Source of the DNA: a virus
IMG/VR virus record: IMGVR_UViG_3300040781_000137
Location: 1-47,057 of that record
Reading direction: 5' to 3' (one strand)
Length of the DNA stretch: 47,057 bases
Part shown: positions 7,701 to 15,671 of the stretch, one piece after another
Layout of the letters: the number at the start of each line of letters is the position of its first letter
Position numbering within the stretch: the first letter of the stretch is position 1
Made by a program: the position numbers and the translations under genes
Notes under the pieces: generated by a model
Seen by the model: the letters and a program-made list of their open reading frames with translations, nothing else
Databases searched by the model: none
What the model was told of the DNA's origin: nothing

Positions 7701-8409
7701 GATAAGGCTATCATCAGCAGCAGCATCGGCGTCAAGCGATCTCAACACACAACGAAACGCATCAATCACTTTCGATGTAACGCCCGAGTTGGTTGAAAAT
7801 AGGAACATCAACTACAAATCGTTTGATCCGGTCCACGCGCCTGGACAAATATACGTGTACCAAAACACATCAGCCAGAACATTCCAATTATCCAACATTA
7901 AGTTGATCAGCAGAACGCCCGAAGAGGCGTCAAAGAATCTTGCGCGACTGTGGACGATGAGAGGGTGGACAATGCCCAGTTTCGGCACGTCTTCCTTCCA
8001 AAACGGCACAAAAGCATTCAACGAACAAATATCTGCCGACGATAGCGGAAATGTCGATGTGCGTGAAATGATTCGCCAGATGTCAGGTGACACCATACAA
8101 ACAAACTTCCTCGGCGCTCCGCCAGCTGTGTTGTACCTTTCGGCATTCTCTCGCATGGGTGCCAATAACGGAACAAGATCCGTTGGACATTTACGCAACA
8201 TCCCTGTCGTGATTACACAGCTCAGTATTCCGTATCCAACAGATGTTGATTACATTCCAACTGCATCTAGTGACGGCTCAGGTAAAGATTCTACCCCAAT
8301 GCCAACAATCATGACGATTGACATGCAGTTGACCGAAACTCACTCACCGAACGAATATGAGAAATTCAACCTTCAGGACTACAGACTCGGTAACCTTCGA
8401 GGATTCTAA
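7666..8409 (+). CDS. putative baseplate tail-tube-cap protein (gp48/gp54-like)
   Basis: 247-aa probable virion protein. It starts at a GTG (VASEEETNPQF read as Met) inside the end of the previous gene. The N-terminal 35 residues are Ser/Ala-rich and likely flexible. The remainder is beta-rich (TFDVTPELVENRNINY, VLYLSAFSRMG) and ends PTIMTIDMQLTETHSPNEYE followed by FNLQDYRLGNLRGF, a topology similar to the C-terminus of T4 gp48 (a PSTFTLEITMREI-type strand). It sits immediately before the gp53-like and hub genes, two bases apart from the former. The tube-cap role is inferred from position and this weak resemblance; a tail-tube initiator (gp54-like) is the main alternative. Confidence 0.5.
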   Translation: MASEEETNPQFKIRLSSAAASASSDLNTQRNASITFDVTPELVENRNINYKSFDPVHAPGQIYVYQNTSARTFQLSNIKLISRTPEEASKNLARLWTMRGWTMPSFGTSSFQNGTKAFNEQISADDSGNVDVREMIRQMSGDTIQTNFLGAPPAVLYLSAFSRMGANNGTRSVGHLRNIPVVITQLSIPYPTDVDYIPTASSDGSGKDSTPMPTIMTIDMQLTETHSPNEYEKFNLQDYRLGNLRGF

Positions 8410-8411
8410 TA

Positions 8412-8762
8412 ATGCCAATTACATCCAACGCAAATTCAAAGACAACAAAAGTAACCAACTCACAAACTGGACGTTATGTTCAGGGCGGTTCTACTGAACA
8501 ATACGAAAACCGAACGGGTTGGTGGGAACGTCGTGTGTTCGCAAGAAGCTATGACGACGTCACCGTAACGATTACCCCTCGCACTGCCAGACGACCCGAC
8601 CTGATCGCCTACGATATATACCAGAAGGCGAATCTGCAATGGTTTGTCCTCCAGTATAACAACATCGTGGATATTAATACAGAGCTTACTGCGGGCACGA
8701 AACTGTTGCTACCCACACCTGCCCGAATGCAATCCACAGTAATGACAAGATCCACAGGCTAG
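8412..8762 (+). CDS. 53: gp53-like baseplate wedge protein with LysM domain
   Basis: 116-aa structural protein. Residues 66-105 form a LysM-like unit: PDLIAYDIYQKANLQWFVLQ, YNNIVDINTELTAGTKLLLP. This motif, with the YxKANLQWxVL and N-x-I-x-D pattern, is typical of the LysM part of T4 gp53 and of many baseplate proteins. T4 gp53 is 196 aa, so this is a reduced version. The first 60 residues are polar and include a WWERRVFARSYDD segment. It lies between the tube-cap-like and hub genes with gaps of 2 and 8 bases, as part of the baseplate operon. In the virion it would help lock wedge units around the hub. Confidence 0.7.
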   Translation: MPITSNANSKTTKVTNSQTGRYVQGGSTEQYENRTGWWERRVFARSYDDVTVTITPRTARRPDLIAYDIYQKANLQWFVLQYNNIVDINTELTAGTKLLLPTPARMQSTVMTRSTG

Positions 8763-8770
8763 ACTAACTG

Positions 8771-11700
8771 ATGTCCAAACCACCAAATATATTGGCTGAC
8801 TTTCAGACTTACTCTTATCAACACATCATGTTGGTGTGTAATGGGTACGAAGCAGTCAAAGCGTTGAGTGATACAACGGATATGAATGCCTTCCGTCGAA
8901 CAACAGAGTCATCGCCTTTTGATGTAAAGCGAATCAACAATGATCCAGAACGGCAATATGTCGTTCTGATTGATAGCTCAACAGACGTTAGATATTCTAT
9001 CACCAACGTGACATGGAACACTATGATTGCACCAAAGCGTGCGGGCAAAAATAAAGATGGCATGCGGTATGGTGATACTATGGAAGTTGATGGTACTATC
9101 GACATCACTGAACCATATGGTGTTCAATTATATGAGACGTTGGCAAATATCGCTAAAGACTTGAAGAAGGATCCAGCGGGGCTTGTATACATGCTGAAGA
9201 CGTTCTTCGTCGGACACAATAGTAATGGCACTACAGAAGTAATTTCAAACGTTCGTCCATTTGTATTCAACTTAATAGATATCAACTCGGTAATGGACCA
9301 AGCTGGAACAACATACCGCCTGGACATTGTTGGATCAGCAAATGGTTTAGCTAAACTACCACAACACCAGATGGCTGGTGAGAAAGTTTCAGTGGAGATC
9401 GCAACTGGCGATAGAGTAGGATCAATGCTTGCGAAACTGGAAGAAGTGATACAGAAAAAGTACACCAAGTGGAAAAATACAACGTTCGAAGAAATCCAAC
9501 GAAACGATCCCAGCGTTTCGTTGACTGAAATTGAAGCTCGCTTCCAGGAAGTGGTGTATACGTTTGGAGCTGATGCTGTATACTCAACAGCGGAATATGT
9601 CGTCAAAAAACCAGACACAGAGTCTGCAACAATATCTTCGGGTCCTCATGGAACCATCGAATCGATGATCCAGCGGATTGTGAGTGCAGCACCACAATGT
9701 GACAAAGACGCCACAGGCAAAAATAAAGATAACAAGAGATATGTACACAAGATCATATCATATCCAACCGAAACTAAAACAGGACAGCTCGAAATTCGTC
9801 ACATGCTCCACAGGTATGAACTACCGTCGCAGACGAAAAATGGCGAGATTTTAAATCCAGGTCCTGGTGAAGCACTTGAATTCGACTTCATGTATACGGG
9901 CAAAAATGTTGACGTCCTACAGTTTGACATCAAGATGAATATGGGTTTGAGTTTCTTCATGACATATGCAAACGGCAAACACTTACCATCAACCACAACG
10001 GAAGATGCTCAAGGCATAGCTAAACCCAAAACTGTCGGAACGGGTGTCCCACCAGGTGTTAACTTATCTGAGGAAACTGGAACTGAAAAGAAGACTCCTC
10101 GATTCCCACCGACGAGAGTACCGTTGTATTTGGGGAAAACTATAACTGACCCATACAATGCGAACAAAGCTGACTCACTGACAGGTATGGCATATGACGC
10201 CGCGTTGACGAGACACTCCGCTTTGGAGCACGTTGAAGCTCATTTGAAGATTCACGGCAACCCAAACCTGCTTGACGAATTGATTGACACTTCGGGAATA
10301 CAAACAACCATTCCCGTTGAAGGCAATACGGGAGCAGTTAACGTAACAAGAACACCATCTCTAATTAAAGTGAATGTTAAATTTCCAAACAACAACGCTT
10401 TCGAGTTTGATCCCGGTACAGAATCGGGTGTGAAGGATTTTTGGTATCGTGGATATTACAACATATACTCCATTCAGCAACAATTCCAAGATGGTTTGTT
10501 CACGCAAGACATCACAATGTTTAGCATTCCGGTGGATGAAGATAACAGCATAGACAAGGCGTCTCAAGATCCATCACGATATGTAACTGACGCACCACGT
10601 CTACCAGCGGTCGAAGGACGTCCGTGCGTTGTATCAAAATTCCCGTATGATATGATTCAAGGCGTCAAAGGAAATCCAAACGTAAGTGATGAATTCATAA
10701 CCAAAGTGGAAAAGATCGCTGACAACCTAAGCACTCTACCAGAGTGGTTGTTGACAGTAATGAGTTTTGAAACCGGTGGTACGTTCAACCCAGCACAAAC
10801 AACATCAGCTTCATCAGCTGTTGGTTTGATTCAATTCTTGTCAGCAACAGCAAACGGGTTGGGAACTTCAACAGCAGAGTTAGCACAAATGACATCCGTT
10901 GAACAACTGAAGTTCGTTGAATTGTATTTTATTCCACGAACAAAGCAGGGGCCTGGTCTCAGTACTTTGGAAGGTGTTTACACGGCTGTATTGTCAGGAA
11001 CGCCAACCGACCAACCGAATGATGTTCAGTTCACATCACCTTCAAACACATACACAGCCAACGCACCATTGGATATTAATGGTGATGGTACAATCAGAGT
11101 TGGTGAATCAATATCTTTCGCGTGCTCCAGAATGTTTGGTGGTATTGGAGCCATTCAACGAAAACTGAAACAATCAGGAATTGAACAATCAGCGAAGGAC
11201 GCTATTGTTCAGGGAGTGCTAACGCAATCAACACTAGACGCCATCCGCGATTATCAAATACTACACGGCCTGGCTGAGACGGGATATGTGAATGATGAAG
11301 TCGGTCGACACCTATTCAACATACCAGCCTACCGATCGGATGGTTGTATTGACGTGCCCGACACGGCACCACTCAATCAACAACTCAACAATCCTCTGTT
11401 ATTGACTTCGGGAATAACAGCATCTAACCCAGGAGGCTTCGCAGGCGAAGTTGCTCATACTGGCGCGCTGGCAAAGTTCTCCAGCCCAGATTACGGCTTT
11501 AAAGCAGGGATGTATGTTTTGAGATTTACTTACTTTGGAGGTAGGAAGTTGAAAACGGTTAAAGGCATCATCGGGTCAATGGCAGTAGCGTCCGACAAAC
11601 CAAAGCAAAACAAAGTTGCCTTTGCTGAAAGTGTAGCAAACGCACTGGGTGTGGATGTTAAATCCCAACTAGCCATCGATACGAACGATGGGCAGTTGCT

Positions 11701-11806
11701 TGAGATGGCAAAAGCGATAGCAGCATACTACGGCGGTGAAAACTACACACCTTATTCAGATGATGTTTACCGAAGTGCAATATCATTGTTTAGAGGAAAC
11801 TCATGA
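8771..11806 (+). CDS. baseplate hub protein with two cell-wall-degrading domains
   Basis: 1011-aa structural protein. The first 620 or so residues are a beta-rich virion part (IDSSTDVRYSITNVTWNTM, EFDFMYTGKNVDVLQFDIKM) of a kind found in hub proteins of distant T4-like phages. Residues about 650-755 look like a lytic transglycosylase: LPEWLLTVMSFETGGTFNP with probable catalytic Glu667, then SSAVGLIQFL. A calcium-loop-like DINGDGTI follows at 768-775, then a peptidoglycan-binding-like helix bundle near 830 (IRDYQILHGLAETGYVND). Residues 886-1011 resemble the P5-type structural muramidase fold: NPGGF, FSSPDYGFKAGMYVLR, KTVKGIIGSM. The spike gene downstream has no lysozyme domain, so this protein probably opens the wall during infection. 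It overlaps gp5 by four bases (ATGA). Confidence 0.7.
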   Translation: MSKPPNILADFQTYSYQHIMLVCNGYEAVKALSDTTDMNAFRRTTESSPFDVKRINNDPERQYVVLIDSSTDVRYSITNVTWNTMIAPKRAGKNKDGMRYGDTMEVDGTIDITEPYGVQLYETLANIAKDLKKDPAGLVYMLKTFFVGHNSNGTTEVISNVRPFVFNLIDINSVMDQAGTTYRLDIVGSANGLAKLPQHQMAGEKVSVEIATGDRVGSMLAKLEEVIQKKYTKWKNTTFEEIQRNDPSVSLTEIEARFQEVVYTFGADAVYSTAEYVVKKPDTESATISSGPHGTIESMIQRIVSAAPQCDKDATGKNKDNKRYVHKIISYPTETKTGQLEIRHMLHRYELPSQTKNGEILNPGPGEALEFDFMYTGKNVDVLQFDIKMNMGLSFFMTYANGKHLPSTTTEDAQGIAKPKTVGTGVPPGVNLSEETGTEKKTPRFPPTRVPLYLGKTITDPYNANKADSLTGMAYDAALTRHSALEHVEAHLKIHGNPNLLDELIDTSGIQTTIPVEGNTGAVNVTRTPSLIKVNVKFPNNNAFEFDPGTESGVKDFWYRGYYNIYSIQQQFQDGLFTQDITMFSIPVDEDNSIDKASQDPSRYVTDAPRLPAVEGRPCVVSKFPYDMIQGVKGNPNVSDEFITKVEKIADNLSTLPEWLLTVMSFETGGTFNPAQTTSASSAVGLIQFLSATANGLGTSTAELAQMTSVEQLKFVELYFIPRTKQGPGLSTLEGVYTAVLSGTPTDQPNDVQFTSPSNTYTANAPLDINGDGTIRVGESISFACSRMFGGIGAIQRKLKQSGIEQSAKDAIVQGVLTQSTLDAIRDYQILHGLAETGYVNDEVGRHLFNIPAYRSDGCIDVPDTAPLNQQLNNPLLLTSGITASNPGGFAGEVAHTGALAKFSSPDYGFKAGMYVLRFTYFGGRKLKTVKGIIGSMAVASDKPKQNKVAFAESVANALGVDVKSQLAIDTNDGQLLEMAKAIAAYYGGENYTPYSDDVYRSAISLFRGNS

Positions 11807-13428
11807 GAAGAACAGGAGTTATCGATCATCTGGTCGAGAAAACGGATGCATCATCATTATTCCACGGAATAACGACAGGGCGTGTAGTTAGTACAGCGGA
11901 CCCAAGACAATTGGGACGTCTCCGGGTGTATACACCTATGCTAGATGACGATGATGAAGGAGATATCCCATGGGCGTTCTACGGCTCACCGTTCTCGGGT
12001 ATTGTTGATGATTTGCCACGTGGTCGGTCAACAGATGCCGCATCAGGACCTGTTGCTTATGGTATGTGGGCTATTCCAAAAGTAGGTGCCCATGTTTTGA
12101 TCATGTGCATCAACGGTAATCCTGAACAGCGTGTGTGGTTGGGTTGTCTACCAACCAATCTACTTTCACACACAATGCCACACGGACGACACCTGGAGGA
12201 AGATACATCAGGACCACTTACATCAAATGACTCACCAATCGAACCGTTGTACACACAACAACACCGAGCATTTACTAGTGCCAGTACTGATGTCACATCA
12301 TTTGAGAGCGAAGAGTATAAAACTAGAGGAGCTGACCGCTCCGTATCGAAAATAGATGAAACGTTGTTGGATCAGCAAGAATATGCTACCAAAACGGACG
12401 ACGCTGGCGGGTATGTAGAAAACAGAAAACCAACACTGGAAGGAATTGATTCTACGATATACGCTCTCACATCACCTGGCTTTCACAGCATCTCCATGGA
12501 TGACAGTGACATCAACTGTCGTGTTAGAATACGGACAACAAATGGTGCTCAGATCATTTTCGATGATACTAATGAAAGGATATACATCAGCACAGCACAA
12601 GGTAAGACGTGGTTGGAGCTTGATGAAAAGGGTACGATCGACATGTACGCTGAACACGATATATCACTACGCTCACAAGCAGACGTAAACATAACATCCG
12701 ACCAGACAATCCGCCTTGCAGGTCGCAAAGGTGTGCATATTTCCTCGGAGAATGAAGTACGAATTCACAGTGGTGGTGATACCAATATCAAAACGGACGC
12801 GAACTTGCGCATACAAACTGACGAGGATCTGTTAACAGAAGTTTCAGGTACATCACACACCAAGTCAGGTGACATTCGCATCCACGGTTCAACAGTATTC
12901 ATAGAATCAGATTCACTTGTCCACATAAAGGGATCATCAGTGGAACTTGGCTCTGCGTTGAATGTTGCAGGACGTGTAGGCGTAACAGGAACGTTGGATG
13001 TGTTGGGTTTGATATCTTCATCTGTTGACGTGTTATCTCCAACTCACAGCTTGAATCTTCACACACATACTTACATCTTACCGAAATATCCCGAAATACC
13101 ACCACTTCAACCTGGTATAACTCTCCCACAATTGATACCTACTGGTGCCCCAGCTTCCGCTTCTGCTACACCTGCCACTGCTGATGAAAGTGGGTCAGAA
13201 GCTGTAACAGCATACTTTCCGTCACGAGCCCCACAACACGAACCGTGGGCTCGAACGTATCTTGATTTATCTGTAACAGACGTTGACGACGGTGCGCTGA
13301 TAGTATTTGAAGGCATCGCTTCAGATCCAGATAGTGTTAGCGAGTATGCTTATGGTGACGTGAACGTAGGGAAACGATCTGCCGCCCGTGGCAAAAACTT
13401 CGAAAGAAATTCGAATTGGCGCCGTTAA
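11803..13428 (+). CDS. 5: gp5-like baseplate spike protein without lysozyme domain
   Basis: 541-aa central spike. Residues about 20-115 form the OB-fold (TTGRVVSTADPRQLGRLRVY, ... WAIPKVGAHVLIMCINGNPE) shared by T4 gp5 and VgrG proteins. Residues about 235-400 are a repetitive triple-stranded beta-helix region with alternating polar strands (DISLRSQADVNITSDQTIRL, IHSGGDTNIKTDANLRIQTD). T4 gp5 carries a lysozyme between these parts; here the linker (about 115-200) is low-complexity Thr/Ser/Asp and no hydrolase is seen. The C-terminal 130 residues contain an Ala/Pro-rich segment and VTDVDDGALIVFEGIASD. The ATG overlaps the TGA of the hub gene, indicating coupled synthesis of the two hub parts. 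Confidence 0.85.
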   Translation: MRRTGVIDHLVEKTDASSLFHGITTGRVVSTADPRQLGRLRVYTPMLDDDDEGDIPWAFYGSPFSGIVDDLPRGRSTDAASGPVAYGMWAIPKVGAHVLIMCINGNPEQRVWLGCLPTNLLSHTMPHGRHLEEDTSGPLTSNDSPIEPLYTQQHRAFTSASTDVTSFESEEYKTRGADRSVSKIDETLLDQQEYATKTDDAGGYVENRKPTLEGIDSTIYALTSPGFHSISMDDSDINCRVRIRTTNGAQIIFDDTNERIYISTAQGKTWLELDEKGTIDMYAEHDISLRSQADVNITSDQTIRLAGRKGVHISSENEVRIHSGGDTNIKTDANLRIQTDEDLLTEVSGTSHTKSGDIRIHGSTVFIESDSLVHIKGSSVELGSALNVAGRVGVTGTLDVLGLISSSVDVLSPTHSLNLHTHTYILPKYPEIPPLQPGITLPQLIPTGAPASASATPATADESGSEAVTAYFPSRAPQHEPWARTYLDLSVTDVDDGALIVFEGIASDPDSVSEYAYGDVNVGKRSAARGKNFERNSNWRR

Positions 13429-13434
13429 TAAATA
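13427..13434 (+). promoter_or_regulatory. late-promoter-like site (AATAAATA)
   Basis: Matches T4 late consensus TATAAATA at seven of eight positions. It begins at the gp5 stop codon and lies 100 bases before gp25. One of a family of similar sites upstream of structural genes in this window. Confidence 0.35.
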
Positions 13435-13533
13435 CTTGATGGATTATCAAATGCGATATAAGTTACTAAAAGCGTGTGCACCCAACCAAGCGTATGTGTG
13501 TTATCGTACTAGCCTGTGCAGGGAGAATACACA

Positions 13534-13902
13534 ATGACACTTTACCGCGGGTTTTCGACATTCGAGTTTGAAGCAACCAAGTCATTTAAGTTAAATGACA
13601 TAGAACTTGTTAAATTAGACTTACTCAATCACATATTCACCCGCAAGGGTTCACGCGTAATGATGCCAACATTTGGCACTATCATCCCTGATTTGATATT
13701 TGAGCCGTTGGATGAATTCACAACGGAGACACTGGAGGAAGAACTGCGTAAGGTTATTGAGTTTGATCCTCGCGTCCGCCTTTTGTCGTTTGACATGGAC
13801 GTTAATCCAGACCAATATGCTGTCAGCGTTAACATACGGTTGTTCTATATCGAACTCGAATTGACTGACAATTTCGAGTTGAATATATCGTTTGAGGCAT
13901 AA
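13534..13902 (+). CDS. 25: gp25-like baseplate wedge protein
   Basis: 122-aa member of the gp25/TssE family of sheath-initiating wedge proteins. Diagnostic stretches are KLDLLNHIFTRKGSRVMMP, TFGTIIPDLIFEPLDE, and TLEEELRKVIEFDPRV. Length agrees with T4 gp25 (132 aa). In the baseplate it provides the first sheath-like handshake strand and contacts gp6. The ATG at 13534 has GGGAG about 10 bases upstream; the longer frame from 13516 would start inside that site. It follows gp5 after a 105-bp gap with a late-promoter-like site, and precedes gp6 with a homing endonuclease gene inserted between them on the opposite strand. Confidence 0.9.
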   Translation: MTLYRGFSTFEFEATKSFKLNDIELVKLDLLNHIFTRKGSRVMMPTFGTIIPDLIFEPLDEFTTETLEEELRKVIEFDPRVRLLSFDMDVNPDQYAVSVNIRLFYIELELTDNFELNISFEA

Positions 13903-13906
13903 TTTG

Positions 13907-13976
13907 AGCAGAGGGGTGGATTCGAACCACCGTCTTCCGGAGGACCCGGATATTTTCCCAACTAAACTACCAGTGC
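13907..13976 (-). tRNA. aberrant tRNA-like element (Gly-UCC?)
   Basis: Minus-strand cloverleaf-like sequence of 70 nt. The T arm is perfect (GGTGG, loop TTCGAAT, CCACC). The D arm is GTTT/AAAT around AGTTGGGA. The acceptor GCACTGG/CCTCTGC has two mismatches and no CCA is encoded. The anticodon arm TCCGG-GTCCT-CCGGA has a perfect stem but only a five-base loop; opening one pair gives a seven-base loop with TCC as anticodon, but then base 33 is G instead of U. It may be a degenerate tRNA or a tRNA-like RNA. It lies directly downstream of a homing endonuclease gene on the same strand and after gp25. Confidence 0.5.
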
Positions 13977-14010
13977 ATGTTAATTATTATACTTGCATAC
14001 TTTACAAAAG

Positions 14011-15585
14011 TCAACTACTCCAAACATATACATCATTGCCACAATCCCAAATTCTATTCCATCCGTTGTCCTTCATGTTTTCCCATTCAGTCTTTGTAGG
14101 GTCAAAAACTTCAAGCAACTTGCTCAATTTGTGTTTTTGGAATTTTTGCCGTGACAACAAAGAGGTTGTGTCGTTTTTATGAAAGTACTTATAGTTTGGG
14201 GATGACGAGTGACTAAACGTAAACCCCAGTGTATTGTATATACTACCACTCCCCCAAGCATTGTTGTTATATGATACTACCGTCGATGGTTTGTGTGTTT
14301 TGATAAAATATTTGAACAATTTTGACGCCCCACCAACAACAGAATGGTTCAGCTTTGAAGATAACCTGAGCAATTCCCATTCACATCCGTTGGTGAAGCG
14401 AGGTATTCCAAATGACATCACCTGCACCAATTCACCATCATGCCACAATCCATATGCCACCTTCGAATATATACCACCTTGCGTGTGGGTGTTGTCAAAG
14501 AACTCCTTTGCTTGTTTTGATGAAACCTCTTCTATAATACACTTACGTGCCATGACATGATGCCGACAACCACCGATTGTGTTTAGTATTCTAGATTTGA
14601 CAACTGTATTATTATACAGCCAGTCACAGTCGTGTATTTGCGTAAGCGTTACTCCTAATTTAGCACAATCATTGTGTTTGTTGAGATGGTAATTTTTATT
14701 TTTGCCAGCCAGCTCACTGTGCCACCAAACACCGTTGTATTCAAAAGCTACATTAATATCGGGTAGTAGTATGTCCAGCTCTCTACCGTCCAGTACTGTT
14801 CTGTCATTGGTTATTACAGATCCCGTGTAATTATCTGTTATAAAACTTATCATTTCTTGTTGTCCAACAGATGTTGTTGTGTTGTGTATAGCAGGTATAC
14901 CATGCTCGGCCATCTTCATGGATATTAAACCCTGACTTACACCAAGCAAGTCACCAACAATAAAAGTATTCTTGTGGGTGTTATATAGTGTTTTGAGCAT
15001 GTCTGGGTTGTTAATACATGTCCGAGACTCCTCACTTATGTGTTGTTGGTTCGCCCAATCACACCCATAACGTTCGTTCATTGTTGTGTTGTATTTCCTT
15101 CGAACATCTTCACTTTGTGTTGGGAATTCTACCCCACGGTTCGCTATATTTGTTGCTTTTTTCTTGTCAGCAACTTCTGGTGACACCCCTTGACACTTAG
15201 AACAACAATAACTGCGAAACGTCCTACTATCACAGCTCCACTTCACGTGATTTACACCACAAGTTGTACAAACAGGCGGCGTCTTAGTATCGTTATTGAT
15301 ATACCAAATTCGTTCGAGTATCGGAGCTTTCTCGTGAGCAAAATTAGTAGCGTTGACAATACGAACATAAGTGTTAGACTTCGGTGATATCAACATTCTG
15401 TTGTTTGAACATTTGTTGACAAAATCAGCAACTTGTGCAATGGATAGCTCATCCAGGGCGCTCGTATAGTGTCTTGAGATGGTGTAAACGGAAGTTCCGC
15501 ATTGTTTAGCAATATCCTGCTGCCGCCGCCCTTGTGAAATTTCATTCAATAGCCACTCATGATCTAAGTACCGTTTTGCGCCCAA
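14011..15585 (-). CDS. Hef-like homing endonuclease, Vsr-type nuclease
   Basis: 524-aa free-standing endonuclease. Residues 6-40 are a helix-turn-helix (WLLNEISQGRRQQDIAKQCG). A zinc finger is formed by C106-x2-C109 and C128-x2-C131. Residues 265-320 contain the nuclease core ELDILLPDINVAFEYNGVWW (269-288) followed by HSE and a K-x-G-x-x-L-x-Q-I strand, the arrangement of Vsr-like PD-(D/E)XK homing enzymes such as the I-Bth0305I type. The C-terminal 170 residues (YGLWHDGELVQVMSFGIPRF, VVGGASKLFKYF) are the accessory domain common in phage Hef-like proteins. Start is a TTG with a strong GGAGGA eight bases upstream. It is inserted antisense between gp25 and gp6, whose genes are adjacent elsewhere in T4-like genomes of this type. 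Confidence 0.8.
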   Translation of the reverse strand: MGAKRYLDHEWLLNEISQGRRQQDIAKQCGTSVYTISRHYTSALDELSIAQVADFVNKCSNNRMLISPKSNTYVRIVNATNFAHEKAPILERIWYINNDTKTPPVCTTCGVNHVKWSCDSRTFRSYCCSKCQGVSPEVADKKKATNIANRGVEFPTQSEDVRRKYNTTMNERYGCDWANQQHISEESRTCINNPDMLKTLYNTHKNTFIVGDLLGVSQGLISMKMAEHGIPAIHNTTTSVGQQEMISFITDNYTGSVITNDRTVLDGRELDILLPDINVAFEYNGVWWHSELAGKNKNYHLNKHNDCAKLGVTLTQIHDCDWLYNNTVVKSRILNTIGGCRHHVMARKCIIEEVSSKQAKEFFDNTHTQGGIYSKVAYGLWHDGELVQVMSFGIPRFTNGCEWELLRLSSKLNHSVVGGASKLFKYFIKTHKPSTVVSYNNNAWGSGSIYNTLGFTFSHSSSPNYKYFHKNDTTSLLSRQKFQKHKLSKLLEVFDPTKTEWENMKDNGWNRIWDCGNDVYVWSS

Positions 15586-15595
15586 TGTGTTCCTC

Positions 15596-15603
15596 CATAA
15601 ATA
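15596..15603 (+). promoter_or_regulatory. late-promoter-like site (CATAAATA)
   Basis: Seven of eight matches to TATAAATA, 69 bases before the gp6 ATG. It overlaps the 5' leader of the antisense endonuclease gene, so gp6 would keep a promoter despite the insertion. Confidence 0.4.
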
Positions 15604-15671
15604 AGTTCAGATGTTGATACTACCCTACGTTAAAGATAACATTTAGTCAACAGAATTCATTGAGATTAATT

